Below are positions 40,266 to 48,416 of a DNA stretch of 64,000 bases, piece after piece. This DNA is from Streptomyces sp. ISL-98 (GTDB lineage Bacteria; Actinomycetota; Actinomycetes; Streptomycetales; Streptomycetaceae), in assembly GCF_018614055.1 (NCBI RefSeq), contig NZ_JAGGPB010000070.1:1-64000 (forward strand), given 5' to 3'. Under the pieces are notes generated by a model, which saw nothing but the letters and a program-made list of their open reading frames with translations, had not been told where the DNA came from and searched no databases. The translations under genes were made by a program, and so were the position numbers. Position 1 is the first letter of the stretch. Each line of letters opens with the position of its first letter.

Positions 40266-41109
40266 GCGTTGCCTTCTGTGCCTTCTGTGTCTTCGTCCCC
40301 ACCGACGTCCGGAACCCTACCGGGGACAGGAACAGCACGAGCGTGGGGACCAGGTACAGCAGCCACACCGTGACCTGGAGGACGGTCGGGTCGGGCTGGA
40401 AGTTGAAAGTGCCCTTGAGCAGCGTTCCGTACCAGCTGTCCGGCGGGATCGTGGTGGAGATGTCGAACGCCTTGTTCTGCAGACCGCCGACGAACTCGGC
40501 CTCCTGCAGGTCGTGCACGCCGTACGCCAGCACACCGGCCGCGACGACGACGAGCATGCCGCCGGTCCAGGTGAAGAACTTGGCCAGGTTGATCCGTACA
40601 GCACCCTTGTAGAACAGCCAACCCAGCACCACCGCGGCCCCGATGCCGAGCAGCGCACCGGCCATCGGACGCCACCCGTCCTGCGCCGCGTGCACCGCAC
40701 GCCACACGAACAGGGACGTTTCGATGCCCTCCCGGCCCACGGCCAGGAAGGCCGTCGCGACCAGCGCACCGGTGCCGATCGCGAGGGCGGAGTCGAGTTT
40801 GCCGTGCAGCTCCGCCTTGAGGTGCCGCGCGGTGCGCCGCATCCAGAAGACCATCCACGTCACCAGGCCCACGGCGACGATCGACAGGGTGCCGCCGATC
40901 GCCTCCTGCGCCTTGAACGTCAGCTCCTGCGTGCCGAATTCGAGCGCGAAGCCGAAGGCGAGGCTCACGGTGACCGCGATGCCCACGCCGGTCCAGATGG
41001 GCGGGAGCTTGTGCCGGTTGCCGGTCTTCACCAGATAGGCGACGAGGATGCACACGACGAGGCTGGCCTCAAGGCCCTCGCGCAGGCCGATGAGGAAGTT
41101 GCTGAACAC
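40138..41109 (-). CDS. efeU: ferrous/ferric iron permease EfeU (FTR1 family)
   Basis: A 323-residue membrane protein with about seven helices. The two REXXE iron-binding motifs are present: LREGLEASL in helix 1 and VGREGIETSLFVWRA in helix 4. It moves iron across the membrane with EfeO and EfeB. GTG start at 41109. The last ~43 residues (HEQAEAEAAGDRDRD onward) are hydrophilic and overlap the lipoprotein gene by 128 bases in a different frame. The family usually stops soon after the last helix, so this tail may be the result of a lost stop codon. Third gene of efeO-efeB-efeU. Confidence 0.93.
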   Translation of the reverse strand: MFSNFLIGLREGLEASLVVCILVAYLVKTGNRHKLPPIWTGVGIAVTVSLAFGFALEFGTQELTFKAQEAIGGTLSIVAVGLVTWMVFWMRRTARHLKAELHGKLDSALAIGTGALVATAFLAVGREGIETSLFVWRAVHAAQDGWRPMAGALLGIGAAVVLGWLFYKGAVRINLAKFFTWTGGMLVVVAAGVLAYGVHDLQEAEFVGGLQNKAFDISTTIPPDSWYGTLLKGTFNFQPDPTVLQVTVWLLYLVPTLVLFLSPVGFRTSVGTKTQKAQKATHEQAEAEAAGDRDRDGGSAVDDGERVHDGARRAGGRAVGDEG

Positions 41110-41128
41110 GCGGGTTCGTCCCTTTCCG

Positions 41129-42388
41129 CTAGGAGTTCCGCTGGGAGAACAGTGCGCGGCCCCACCAGTCGTCCTTGTCGCGGACGCCCGGCGGGACGGC
41201 GAAGAGCGCCGAACCCACGTGCTGGATGTACTCGTTGAGGACATCGCTCCCAGCGAGGGAGCGCTGCACGGGGACGAACCCCTTGTGGATGTCGCGCTGG
41301 TACGCGAGGAAGAACAGCCCCGCGTCCAGACGGCCCAGGCCGTCCGTACCGTCCGTGAAGGAGTAGCCGCGGCGCAGCATCTTCGCGCCGCCGTTGGAGT
41401 CCGGGTGAGCGAGCCGCACATGGGCGGTCGGCAGCATCGCGGGCAGGAACGGTTCGTCGCGCTCCTTGGCCTTGCCGACCGCGGCGCCCTCGCCCTTGTC
41501 CCGGCCGAAGATGTCCTCCTGCTCCTTGAGGGGCGTACGGTCCCAGGTCTCGATGTTCATCCGGATGCGGCGCGCGACGAGATACGAGCCGCCGGCCAGC
41601 CACTGCGGACCGTCCTTCCCGGACACCCAGACATGCTGGTCGAGCTCTGCCGTGTCCTTGCCCGAAATGTTCCGGGTGCCGTCCTTGAAGCCCATCATGT
41701 TGCGCGGCGTCTGGGCATCGGGCGTCGTCGACGACGTCTTGCCGAAGCCGAGCTGGGACCAGCGGACCGCGACCTTGCCGAAGCCGATACGGGCGAGATT
41801 GCGGATGGCGTGCACGGCCACCTGCGGGTCGTCCGCGCACGCCTGGACGCAGAGGTCGCCGCCGCTGCGCGTCTTGTCGAGGTTGTCGCCGGGGAACGCC
41901 GGCAGGTCGACCAGAGCCGCCGGGCGCACGCCCTCCAGCCCGAAGCGGCCCTTGTCGAACAGCGAAGGCCCGAAGCCGATGGTCAGCGTCAGCCGCGACG
42001 GCTTGAGGCCGAGCGCCTCGCCCGTGTCGTCCGGCGGCGCCTCGGCCAGACCGCCGTACGCGCCCTCGCCGACGGCCTGCCCGGCCGTCATCCGGGCAGC
42101 GGCGGCCGTCCAGTCCTTCAGGAGCGCCACGAGCGCCTCACGGTCCTTCGTCGTCACGTCGAACGCGGCGAAGTGCAGCCGGTCCTGGACCGCGGTGGCG
42201 ATCCCGGCCTGGTGCACGCCGTGGAACGGCACGGCGGCGCCCGCCGAAGCGACGGGCGCGGTCTCGTCCCCCGTGTTCAGCGCGGCGACGGTACCGCCGG
42301 CCGCGACGGCGCCGAGCGCGAGCCCGGCACCGCCCCAGCCGAGCAGCGAACGACGGGACGGGGCGGTGGATCCGGTCTCATCGGACAT
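41129..42388 (-). CDS. efeB: deferrochelatase/peroxidase EfeB (DyP type), Tat-exported
   Basis: A 419-residue dye-decolorizing peroxidase. Tat signal SRRSLLGWGGAGLALGA; mature part after about residue 45. DyP features: MGFKDGTRNISG (the GXXDG motif with distal Asp), HVRLAHPDSNGGAKMLRRG with the proximal heme His, and YSFTDGTDGLGRLDAGLFFL. It oxidises Fe(II) for EfeU or extracts iron from heme. AGGAGGG precedes the ATG. It lies between efeO (11-base gap) and efeU (19-base gap). The neighbouring heme-uptake genes give the heme-iron function extra relevance here. Confidence 0.95.
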   Translation of the reverse strand: MSDETGSTAPSRRSLLGWGGAGLALGAVAAGGTVAALNTGDETAPVASAGAAVPFHGVHQAGIATAVQDRLHFAAFDVTTKDREALVALLKDWTAAAARMTAGQAVGEGAYGGLAEAPPDDTGEALGLKPSRLTLTIGFGPSLFDKGRFGLEGVRPAALVDLPAFPGDNLDKTRSGGDLCVQACADDPQVAVHAIRNLARIGFGKVAVRWSQLGFGKTSSTTPDAQTPRNMMGFKDGTRNISGKDTAELDQHVWVSGKDGPQWLAGGSYLVARRIRMNIETWDRTPLKEQEDIFGRDKGEGAAVGKAKERDEPFLPAMLPTAHVRLAHPDSNGGAKMLRRGYSFTDGTDGLGRLDAGLFFLAYQRDIHKGFVPVQRSLAGSDVLNEYIQHVGSALFAVPPGVRDKDDWWGRALFSQRNS

Positions 42389-42399
42389 GGGACGCCCTC

Positions 42400-43542
42400 C
42401 TACTTCACAACGGCGGCGGCGAGCTTCGACAGCGGCTCGGCGAGCGCGTTGACGCCGTCGCTGAGCTCCTTGCGCTCCGCCTTGCCGACCTTGTCGTACG
42501 AGGTGAAGTCGTACGACGTCTTGTCCTCGCGGTACTTGTCGAGCAGCCCGTTCAGCGCCTTGAACTGCCGGTCGAGCTCGGCGGTCAGCTCCGGGTCGTT
42601 CTTCGAAGCGATCGGCTTGAGCAGCGCGTACGACTTCTCCGCACCCTCGACGTTCGCCTTGAAGTCGACGAGGTCGGTGTGGCTGTAACGCTCCTCCTCA
42701 CCGGTGACCTTGCCGGTGGCGACCTCGTCGAGGAGCTCCTTGGCGCCGTTCGCCATCGAGGTCGGGGTGATCTCGGCCTTGCCGACCCGCTTCTGCCAGG
42801 CGGTGAGGTCCTTGAGGAGCCTGCCGGCGAGCGACTTCTCCTCCTCGCCGATCTTCTTGTCCTCCCACAGCGCCTTCTCCAGGCGGTGCCAGCCGGTCCA
42901 CTTCTGGCCCTTCTTCAGGCCGTCGACGCGCAGGTCGACCTTCGGGTCGATGTCACCGAAGGACTCCGCGACCGGCTCCGTGCGCTCCCATCCGATGCGG
43001 GAGTCGGCGTACGCCTTCTTCGCGGCCTCGATGTCGCCCTTCTTCACGGCGTCCGTGAAGACCTTGACCTTCGGCAGCGTCTCGTCGGCCTGCGCCTGCA
43101 CGTACGTACGGAACGCGGCGACGGCCGCGTCCATCTCCGGGCTGCGCCTGGCCACCTTGCCGCCGCCGGTCGCCTCGACCTTCTGGCGGATGCCGTCGCC
43201 CTTCATGCCGGGCTTGCAGGCGATCTCGTACGAACCGGCCTTGACCTCGGCGGTGATGTTCGCCTTGGTGCCGGCGCCTATGTTCTCGCGCTCGGTGACG
43301 ATGCGGTCGTCGGGGAAGAGGATGTAGACCTCGGTGACCTTCGAGCCCTTGTTCTCGACGGCCAGTTCGACGTGTCCGGCCGGGAACTTCTTCTTCGACA
43401 CCTCGCAGGAGTCGTCCTTGGCGACGACCCGGATGGCGCCGTCGCCGCCCTTGGCGTCGCTCTTCTCGGCGCAGCCCGTGACGGCGGTCAGTGCCGCCAC
43501 GGTCGCGGCGGCGGTGACGACGGACAGACGGACGGGGCGCAT
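42400..43542 (-). CDS. efeO: iron-binding lipoprotein EfeO (cupredoxin + M75)
   Basis: A 380-residue extracytoplasmic protein. Lipobox TAVTGC at about residue 24. The N-terminal cupredoxin-like domain (about 35-120) includes DDSCEVSKKKFPAG and KAGSYEIACKPGM. The C-terminal M75 peptidase-like domain (about 130-380) has the HxxE metal motif GWHRLEKALWED. EfeO binds iron and delivers it to EfeU. First gene of the efe operon, with an iron box about 50 bases upstream. GGAG precedes the ATG. Confidence 0.95.
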   Translation of the reverse strand: MRPVRLSVVTAAATVAALTAVTGCAEKSDAKGGDGAIRVVAKDDSCEVSKKKFPAGHVELAVENKGSKVTEVYILFPDDRIVTERENIGAGTKANITAEVKAGSYEIACKPGMKGDGIRQKVEATGGGKVARRSPEMDAAVAAFRTYVQAQADETLPKVKVFTDAVKKGDIEAAKKAYADSRIGWERTEPVAESFGDIDPKVDLRVDGLKKGQKWTGWHRLEKALWEDKKIGEEEKSLAGRLLKDLTAWQKRVGKAEITPTSMANGAKELLDEVATGKVTGEEERYSHTDLVDFKANVEGAEKSYALLKPIASKNDPELTAELDRQFKALNGLLDKYREDKTSYDFTSYDKVGKAERKELSDGVNALAEPLSKLAAAVVK

Positions 43543-43591
43543 TGGGACTCCACGGCGAGGGGGTGACGTTGATGATGGCGGTGAGGCGAAC

Positions 43592-43610
43592 CTAACTTAG
43601 CCGAGACTTA
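43592..43610. promoter_or_regulatory. iron box before efeO
   Basis: On the minus strand TAAGTCTCGGCTAAGTTAG, matching 12 of 19 positions of the DtxR/DmdR iron-box consensus, with the GGCTAA core intact. It lies 50-68 bases upstream of efeO. Confidence 0.5.
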
Positions 43611-44450
43611 CCTGGCTGGGCCAGGGCGCTCGGGAATCACCAGCGGCGCCCCGGTGCGGGGGTGCGGCAGCACCTCGACGGGCTGCCGGTACACCTCGCT
43701 CAGCAACGCGTCGCCGAACACGTCGGCGGGCGGCCCCTCGGCCGCGATCCGCCCACCGTGCAGCACGGCGGCCCGGTCCGCGTACGCCGCCGCCAGCCCC
43801 AGGTCGTGCAGTACGACGACCACGGCATCCCCGGCTGCGGCCCGCTCCCGGCAGATCCGCAGCACGAGTTCCTGGTGGCGCAGGTCCAGTGCGGCGGTCG
43901 GCTCGTCCAGCAGCAACAGCGGCGCCCGCTGCGCCAGTACGCGCGCGAGCGCGACGCGGGCGCGCTCGCCGCCGGACAGTGCGGAGAAGGGGCGCGTCGC
44001 GAACTCGGTGACTTCGGTGGCCGCCATGGCGGCGGCGACGGCCGCATCGTCCTCGTCCGTGCGCGGCGTGCCGGCCCAGGGGGCGCGGCCCATCCGTACG
44101 ACGTCCTCGACTGGAAAGGGAAAGGCCAGCGTGGCGGCCTGGGGCAACACCGAACGCCGCAGGGCCAGTTCGGCGGCGGACCAGTCGCCCACGGGCCGCC
44201 CGTCGATCCGTACCTCGCCCTGGGAGGCGGCCAGATCCCCGGCGAGGGCCGCGAGCAGCGTCGACTTCCCGGCCCCATTGGGCCCGACAAGCGCGAGTAC
44301 GTCACCGGCGCGGGCGGTGAGATCGATCCCCCGGAGGACGTCGCGCGGCCCGAGGCGCACGTGGAGGGCGCGGACTTCGGCGGCGGGGGAGCCGGGGGCG
44401 ATGGGCTCGGGCAACTCCCGTCCCCGGGAGGGGAAGAGGTTCTTCAGCAT
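43608..44450 (-). CDS. hmuV: hemin ABC transporter ATP-binding protein
   Basis: A 280-residue ABC ATPase of the FecE/HmuV type: Walker A LVGPNGAGKSTLL, signature LSGGERARVALARVL, Walker B LLLLDEPTAALD and H-loop VVLHDLGLA. It drives heme import through HmuU. The first ~25 residues (PSRGRELPEPIAPGSP) are an extension ahead of the ABC domain. It is separated from hmuU by 317 bases holding dispersed repeat copy E, unusual for an operon whose other genes overlap. I see no ribosome site before the ATG. Confidence 0.93.
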   Translation of the reverse strand: MLKNLFPSRGRELPEPIAPGSPAAEVRALHVRLGPRDVLRGIDLTARAGDVLALVGPNGAGKSTLLAALAGDLAASQGEVRIDGRPVGDWSAAELALRRSVLPQAATLAFPFPVEDVVRMGRAPWAGTPRTDEDDAAVAAAMAATEVTEFATRPFSALSGGERARVALARVLAQRAPLLLLDEPTAALDLRHQELVLRICRERAAAGDAVVVVLHDLGLAAAYADRAAVLHGGRIAAEGPPADVFGDALLSEVYRQPVEVLPHPRTGAPLVIPERPGPAR

Positions 44451-44514
44451 TGTGCGATACCGCCTTGGGTGTGGGGCGTACGGGGCGGGGGAGGGGTGGT
44501 GCGGGTCGCCTGCG

Positions 44515-44750
44515 GCGGGCTTGTTCCCCTACCCGCCGCCCCTTCCCGGCTGTGACATTTGCGGCTGCCGCCGCGTGGGGGCAAGCCCCCAGACCCCCAG
44601 CCCCTTGGGGGTCCCCCCGGACGAAGTCTGGGGGAGTTTGAGGAGCAGGGTCTGGGGCGGACCCCCCCCAAGCGGCGGCAGCCGCAAAATGTCGCAGCGG
44701 GAAGGGGCGGGGAGGGGAAAGCGCCGCAGGCAACCCGCACCGCACAACGC
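44515..44750. repeat. dispersed GC-rich repeat, copy E (both ends intact)
   Basis: The best inverted structure. The left end is TTCCCCTACCCGCCGCCCCT plus TCCCGGCTGTGACATTTGCG. The right end is GCGGCAGCCGCAAAATGTCG followed by CAGCGGGAAGGGGCGGGGAG. Between them are GGGGGCAAGCCCCC and the GGACGAAGTC / TTTGAGGAGC module. It fills the hmuU-hmuV gap and holds no gene. Confidence 0.8.
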
Positions 44751-44767
44751 GCCCGCACCCCCACCAC

Positions 44768-45886
44768 TCACGCCCATCCCCCCTGCCGACGCCGAGTTCT
44801 CCGTAGCAGCCAGAAGAAGAACGGGCTCCCGAACAACGCCGTAAGCACCCCCAGCGGAAGCTCCGCCGGATCCGCGACCGTGCGGGCCGCGAGGTCGCCC
44901 GCGACCAGGACCAGGGCCCCGCCGACCGCGCTGCCGGGAACCAGGAAACGGTGGCCGGGCCCGTTCGCCATCCGCAGCAGGTGCGGGACCAGCAGCCCGA
45001 CGAACGTGATGATCCCGGCCACCGCAACCGCCGCCGCAGTGAGCAGCGCCACGACCAGGACGAGCACGATACGCAGCCTCTCCACATCCACACCGAGGTG
45101 CCGAGCCGGGCGTTCGCCGAGCGCCAGTAGGTCCAGCTTGCGCGCGTACAGGGGCGCAAGAGCCAGCCCCAGCAGCGCACACGGCAGCACCGCGAGGACC
45201 TTCGGCCAGGTCGCCTGGGAGAGCGAGCCCAGCTGCCAGAAGGTGATCTGGGTGATCTGCGCGTTGTCGGCGAAGAAAATGAACAGGCCGATCAGCGCCC
45301 CCGCGAACGCGTTCACCGCGATACCGGTGAGGATCAGCGTGACGACCTCCGTCCGCCCCCCGGAGCGCGACAAGGCGTACACCAGCGCCACCGTGACCAG
45401 CCCGGCGACGAACGCGCAGACGGTCACCGTCCAGTTGCCGAAGAAGCTCAGCCCCAGCGCGATCGAGGCGACCGCGCCGACCGCCGCACCCGCCGAGATG
45501 CCGATGACGCCGGGCTCGGCGAGCGGGTTGCCGAACACGCCCTGCATCAGCGCGCCCGCGCAGCCGAGCGAGGCGCCGACGAGGAGCGCGAGCACAACAC
45601 GCGGCAGGCGCACGTTCCACAGGACGCTCTCCCCGACGCGGTCGAGCGCCGCGCCGCCGAGGCCGACGCGGTGCTGGACGGAGGAGAGGATGTCGCCGAG
45701 AGCGATGTGGTACGAGCCGAGTCCCGCGGAGAGCAGCGAGAGTACGAGCAGCGCGGCGACGAGCCCGGCGGTGAGGACGAAGGCGGTGCCCCGGCGGCGG
45801 CGTCGCGCGGGGCCCGACGGCGATTCATCGGCCGCCGGTCGACCGTCCACCGTATGCACCACCGCAGGAGAAACTCTCACGGTCAC
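44768..45886 (-). CDS. hmuU: hemin ABC transporter permease (FecCD family)
   Basis: A 372-residue permease with about nine to ten hydrophobic segments. Family hallmarks are LRLPRVVLALLVGASLGCAG (here NVRLPRVVLALLVGASLGCA), GNPLAEPGVIGISAGAAVGA and FVGLLVPHLLRM near the C-terminal coupling region. It carries heme across the membrane with HmuT and HmuV. It starts with GTG overlapping the hmuT stop (GTGA), so translation is coupled. An N-terminal ~35-residue basic cytoplasmic extension precedes the first helix. Confidence 0.93.
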   Translation of the reverse strand: MTVRVSPAVVHTVDGRPAADESPSGPARRRRRGTAFVLTAGLVAALLVLSLLSAGLGSYHIALGDILSSVQHRVGLGGAALDRVGESVLWNVRLPRVVLALLVGASLGCAGALMQGVFGNPLAEPGVIGISAGAAVGAVASIALGLSFFGNWTVTVCAFVAGLVTVALVYALSRSGGRTEVVTLILTGIAVNAFAGALIGLFIFFADNAQITQITFWQLGSLSQATWPKVLAVLPCALLGLALAPLYARKLDLLALGERPARHLGVDVERLRIVLVLVVALLTAAAVAVAGIITFVGLLVPHLLRMANGPGHRFLVPGSAVGGALVLVAGDLAARTVADPAELPLGVLTALFGSPFFFWLLRRTRRRQGGWA

Positions 45887-46899
45887 TTCCCGGTCCCGTT
45901 CCCGTAGAGCTGCTCGACGAGCGAGCGCAGAACCTGGTCGGTGCGCGGACCGTAATTGAGGAGTACGCCGTCGTCGATCGAAACGACGCGTCGGTCCAGA
46001 CCGGCCGGTGTCTCGGCAACGCCCGGAATCTTCACCAGTCCTTCGACGCCGTCGACCGAGGCCAGTCCCTTCTTCATCACCAGGATCGCGTCGGGCGCGG
46101 CCTTCGCCAGCGCCTCGCTGGTGATGGCGGTGAAGTCCTTCTTCAACCCCGATTCCTTGCCCGCGTCGACCGCACCCGCCGCCTCCAGCAGCGAACTCGC
46201 CCCGGACTCACGCCCACCGAGCAGGTAGACCGACGCCGTGCCCCGCAGATAGAGGAACGCGACGCGCGGCTTCTCGCCGCCCTTCGCGCGTTCCTCCGGA
46301 ATGTCCTTCTGTACGGCGGCGATACGCTCCCGGGTCCGCTCCTTCAGCTCGTCACCGGCGACCCCGACGCCCAGCGCGCCCGCCACCGCGTCGATGCGCG
46401 GCCCGATGTCGTCGAGGCTCTTGGCGGGCTCGACGACCACGACGGGGATGCCCGCGTCGCGGATCTGGCCGATGGCTTCGGCGGGGCCGGTGGAGGTGTC
46501 GGCGAGGACGACGGTCGGCCTGAGCGACAGCACGCTCTCCGCCGAGACGTCGTGCGCACGTGTCACCACCGGCAGGTCTTCGGCCTGTTCGAAGGTGGCG
46601 GTGATGTCGCGCGCGACAACCCGCTTGCCGAGGCCGAGCGTGAAGACGATCTCGCTCAGGCTGCCGGTCAGCGGCACGATCCGGTCGGTGGAAGTGACCC
46701 GCACCTGTTTGCCGTCCGCCGACCGCACGCTGACAGGCAGTCGGGAATCCGACACGCTCGCGAGCGGCTCGACGCGGTCGACCGGGGCCGCTCGGTCGGC
46801 GGGGGATGCGTCCGGCGAGCCGGACGTACCGCCGCATCCGGTGACGGTAACGGCCAGGGCGAGCACGGACATCAGTACACGCACACGCACTGAAAACAC
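45883..46899 (-). CDS. hmuT: hemin ABC transporter substrate-binding lipoprotein
   Basis: A 338-residue class III binding protein. Lipobox ALAVTVTGC (Cys near residue 22). Two lobes are joined by a long helix: RIVPLTGSLSEIVFTLGLG, LSLRPTVVLADTSTG, then AAPDAILVMKKGLASVDG and VVSIDDGVLLNYGPRTDQVL. Corynebacterial HmuT binds heme with a His and a Tyr; I cannot assign the ligands with certainty. GTG start 46899, with AGGACG close upstream. It is divergent from the HtaA genes across a strong iron box. Confidence 0.92.
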   Translation of the reverse strand: MFSVRVRVLMSVLALAVTVTGCGGTSGSPDASPADRAAPVDRVEPLASVSDSRLPVSVRSADGKQVRVTSTDRIVPLTGSLSEIVFTLGLGKRVVARDITATFEQAEDLPVVTRAHDVSAESVLSLRPTVVLADTSTGPAEAIGQIRDAGIPVVVVEPAKSLDDIGPRIDAVAGALGVGVAGDELKERTRERIAAVQKDIPEERAKGGEKPRVAFLYLRGTASVYLLGGRESGASSLLEAAGAVDAGKESGLKKDFTAITSEALAKAAPDAILVMKKGLASVDGVEGLVKIPGVAETPAGLDRRVVSIDDGVLLNYGPRTDQVLRSLVEQLYGNGTGK

Positions 46900-46951
46900 C
46901 GTCCTGTGAGGTTCCAGGGGCCGGAGGGTTCCGGACCAGGTGGGGGATAGC

Positions 46952-46970
46952 TTAGGTTAGCCTTACCTCG
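46952..46970. promoter_or_regulatory. iron box in the hmuT/htaA divergent promoter
   Basis: TTAGGTTAGCCTTACCTCG matches 15 of 19 consensus positions, the best in the window. Being 26 bases from the HtaA start and 53 from hmuT, one box could repress both directions. Confidence 0.8.
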
Positions 46971-46995
46971 CTTGCTAGCCCTTGGAGGGATCCTC

Positions 46996-48381
46996 ATGCT
47001 GCCGTCCAGACAGGCGCGCGCGTTCGCCGTCGCACTTCTCGCGGCCCTGCTGGGAGCCCTTCTCCCAGCCGCTGCTGCCGAGGCGGCGGACCGTACGGTG
47101 CAGGGTGGCAGGCTGGACTGGGGCATCAAGTCCTCCTTCCAGAGCTATGTCACCGGGCCGGTGGCGAAGGGAAGTTGGAGCCTGACGGGCGGAGCCGCCA
47201 CGGTCGGCGGCAGCCAGTTCCGCTTCCACTCGGCGACCGGTTCGTACGACCCGGACAGCGGGGAACTGAACGCCGGTTTCTCGGGCGGGGTCCACTTCAC
47301 CGGCCACAAGAACGCCGATGGCGGACACGACCTGGACCTCACGATCGGCAGACCCACAGTCCGGATATCCGGCGGCAGCGGCACGCTCTACGCCGACATG
47401 GTCAGCAAGGACAAGGCAACCGGAAAGGTCACCACATCCGCACAGGTGCCGCTGGCCTCGCTCACGCTCTCCGGGATCAACATGAAGGGCGGCGGCAGCC
47501 CCGTAGCCCTCAACAGCATCCCCGCGACGCTGACTTCGCAGGGCGCCAAGGCCTTCGCGGGCTACTACGCGGCGGGGGCGCAGCTCGACCCGGTGAGCCT
47601 GTCGGCCGATGTGGTGGCTGCTGCCGCGACCAAGGCCCCGGCCGACAAGGCGGACAAGGAGGGGCAGCAGCCGAAGACCGCGGGCTTCCACGACGCGGCC
47701 GTCGACTGGGGCGTACGCCGCACCTTCCGCGAGTACGTCACAGGCTCCATCGCCAGGGGCAAGTGGGAGCTGACCGACGGCGCCCAGGACGGCGGAGCGC
47801 TCTTCCGCTTCCCGAAGGGCAAGGGCGCGTACGACAAGAAGAAGCGCACCCTGGACGCCGACTTCGCGGGCCGCCTCCGCTTCACCGGAAAGCACCTGGA
47901 CCTCACTCTGTCGGGCGTTGCCGTCACGGTGAAGGACGGCAAGGGCATGCTCGTCGCCGACGTCAGGTCTAAAACCGCCACGAAGACCGAGAAGACCGAG
48001 AAGAATGTCCCCCTGGTCACCTTCGAGGCGAAGGAACTCGCCCCCAAGGACGGCCTGCTGACCCTCACCGAGGCGCCCGCGACGCTGACCGAGCGCGGAG
48101 CGAAGGCCTTCGGATCCATGTACAAGGCGGGCACCGCGATGGACCCGGTGTCACTCGCCGTAGCCCTCGACAAGAAGGCGCAACTCCCCGCACTGCCGGA
48201 CCTGGGCAGTGACGCCAAGCCCTCGGCGGAGCCGGAGAAGAAGGCGGCCGCCAAGACCGGGACGGCCGCCACCGCTTCGTCCTCCCGCACCGGTACGTAC
48301 ATCGCCATCGGCGCGGGTGTGCTCGTCGCCGCGGCGATCGCGCTGTACGTCGCGCTCCGCCGCCGTACCACCCAGAACTGA
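46996..48381 (+). CDS. HtaA-domain heme-binding surface protein, membrane-anchored
   Basis: A 461-residue exported protein: signal peptide (1-29, ending AAAAEA), two HtaA domains (about 32-205 and 225-400) and a C-terminal membrane anchor (AIGAGVLVAAAIALYVAL) with basic tail RRRTTQN. Each domain opens with the conserved LDWGIKSSFQSYV or VDWGVRRTFREYV, which in Corynebacterium contributes the heme-ligating Tyr. It captures heme outside and passes it to HmuT. GGAGG precedes ATG 46996. It follows an iron box, is divergent from hmuT, and is 35 bases from the second HtaA gene. Confidence 0.93.
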   Translation: MLPSRQARAFAVALLAALLGALLPAAAAEAADRTVQGGRLDWGIKSSFQSYVTGPVAKGSWSLTGGAATVGGSQFRFHSATGSYDPDSGELNAGFSGGVHFTGHKNADGGHDLDLTIGRPTVRISGGSGTLYADMVSKDKATGKVTTSAQVPLASLTLSGINMKGGGSPVALNSIPATLTSQGAKAFAGYYAAGAQLDPVSLSADVVAAAATKAPADKADKEGQQPKTAGFHDAAVDWGVRRTFREYVTGSIARGKWELTDGAQDGGALFRFPKGKGAYDKKKRTLDADFAGRLRFTGKHLDLTLSGVAVTVKDGKGMLVADVRSKTATKTEKTEKNVPLVTFEAKELAPKDGLLTLTEAPATLTERGAKAFGSMYKAGTAMDPVSLAVALDKKAQLPALPDLGSDAKPSAEPEKKAAAKTGTAATASSSRTGTYIAIGAGVLVAAAIALYVALRRRTTQN

Positions 48382-48416
48382 ACCGACCTGCTCAATCACC
48401 TAGGAGACCACTGACC

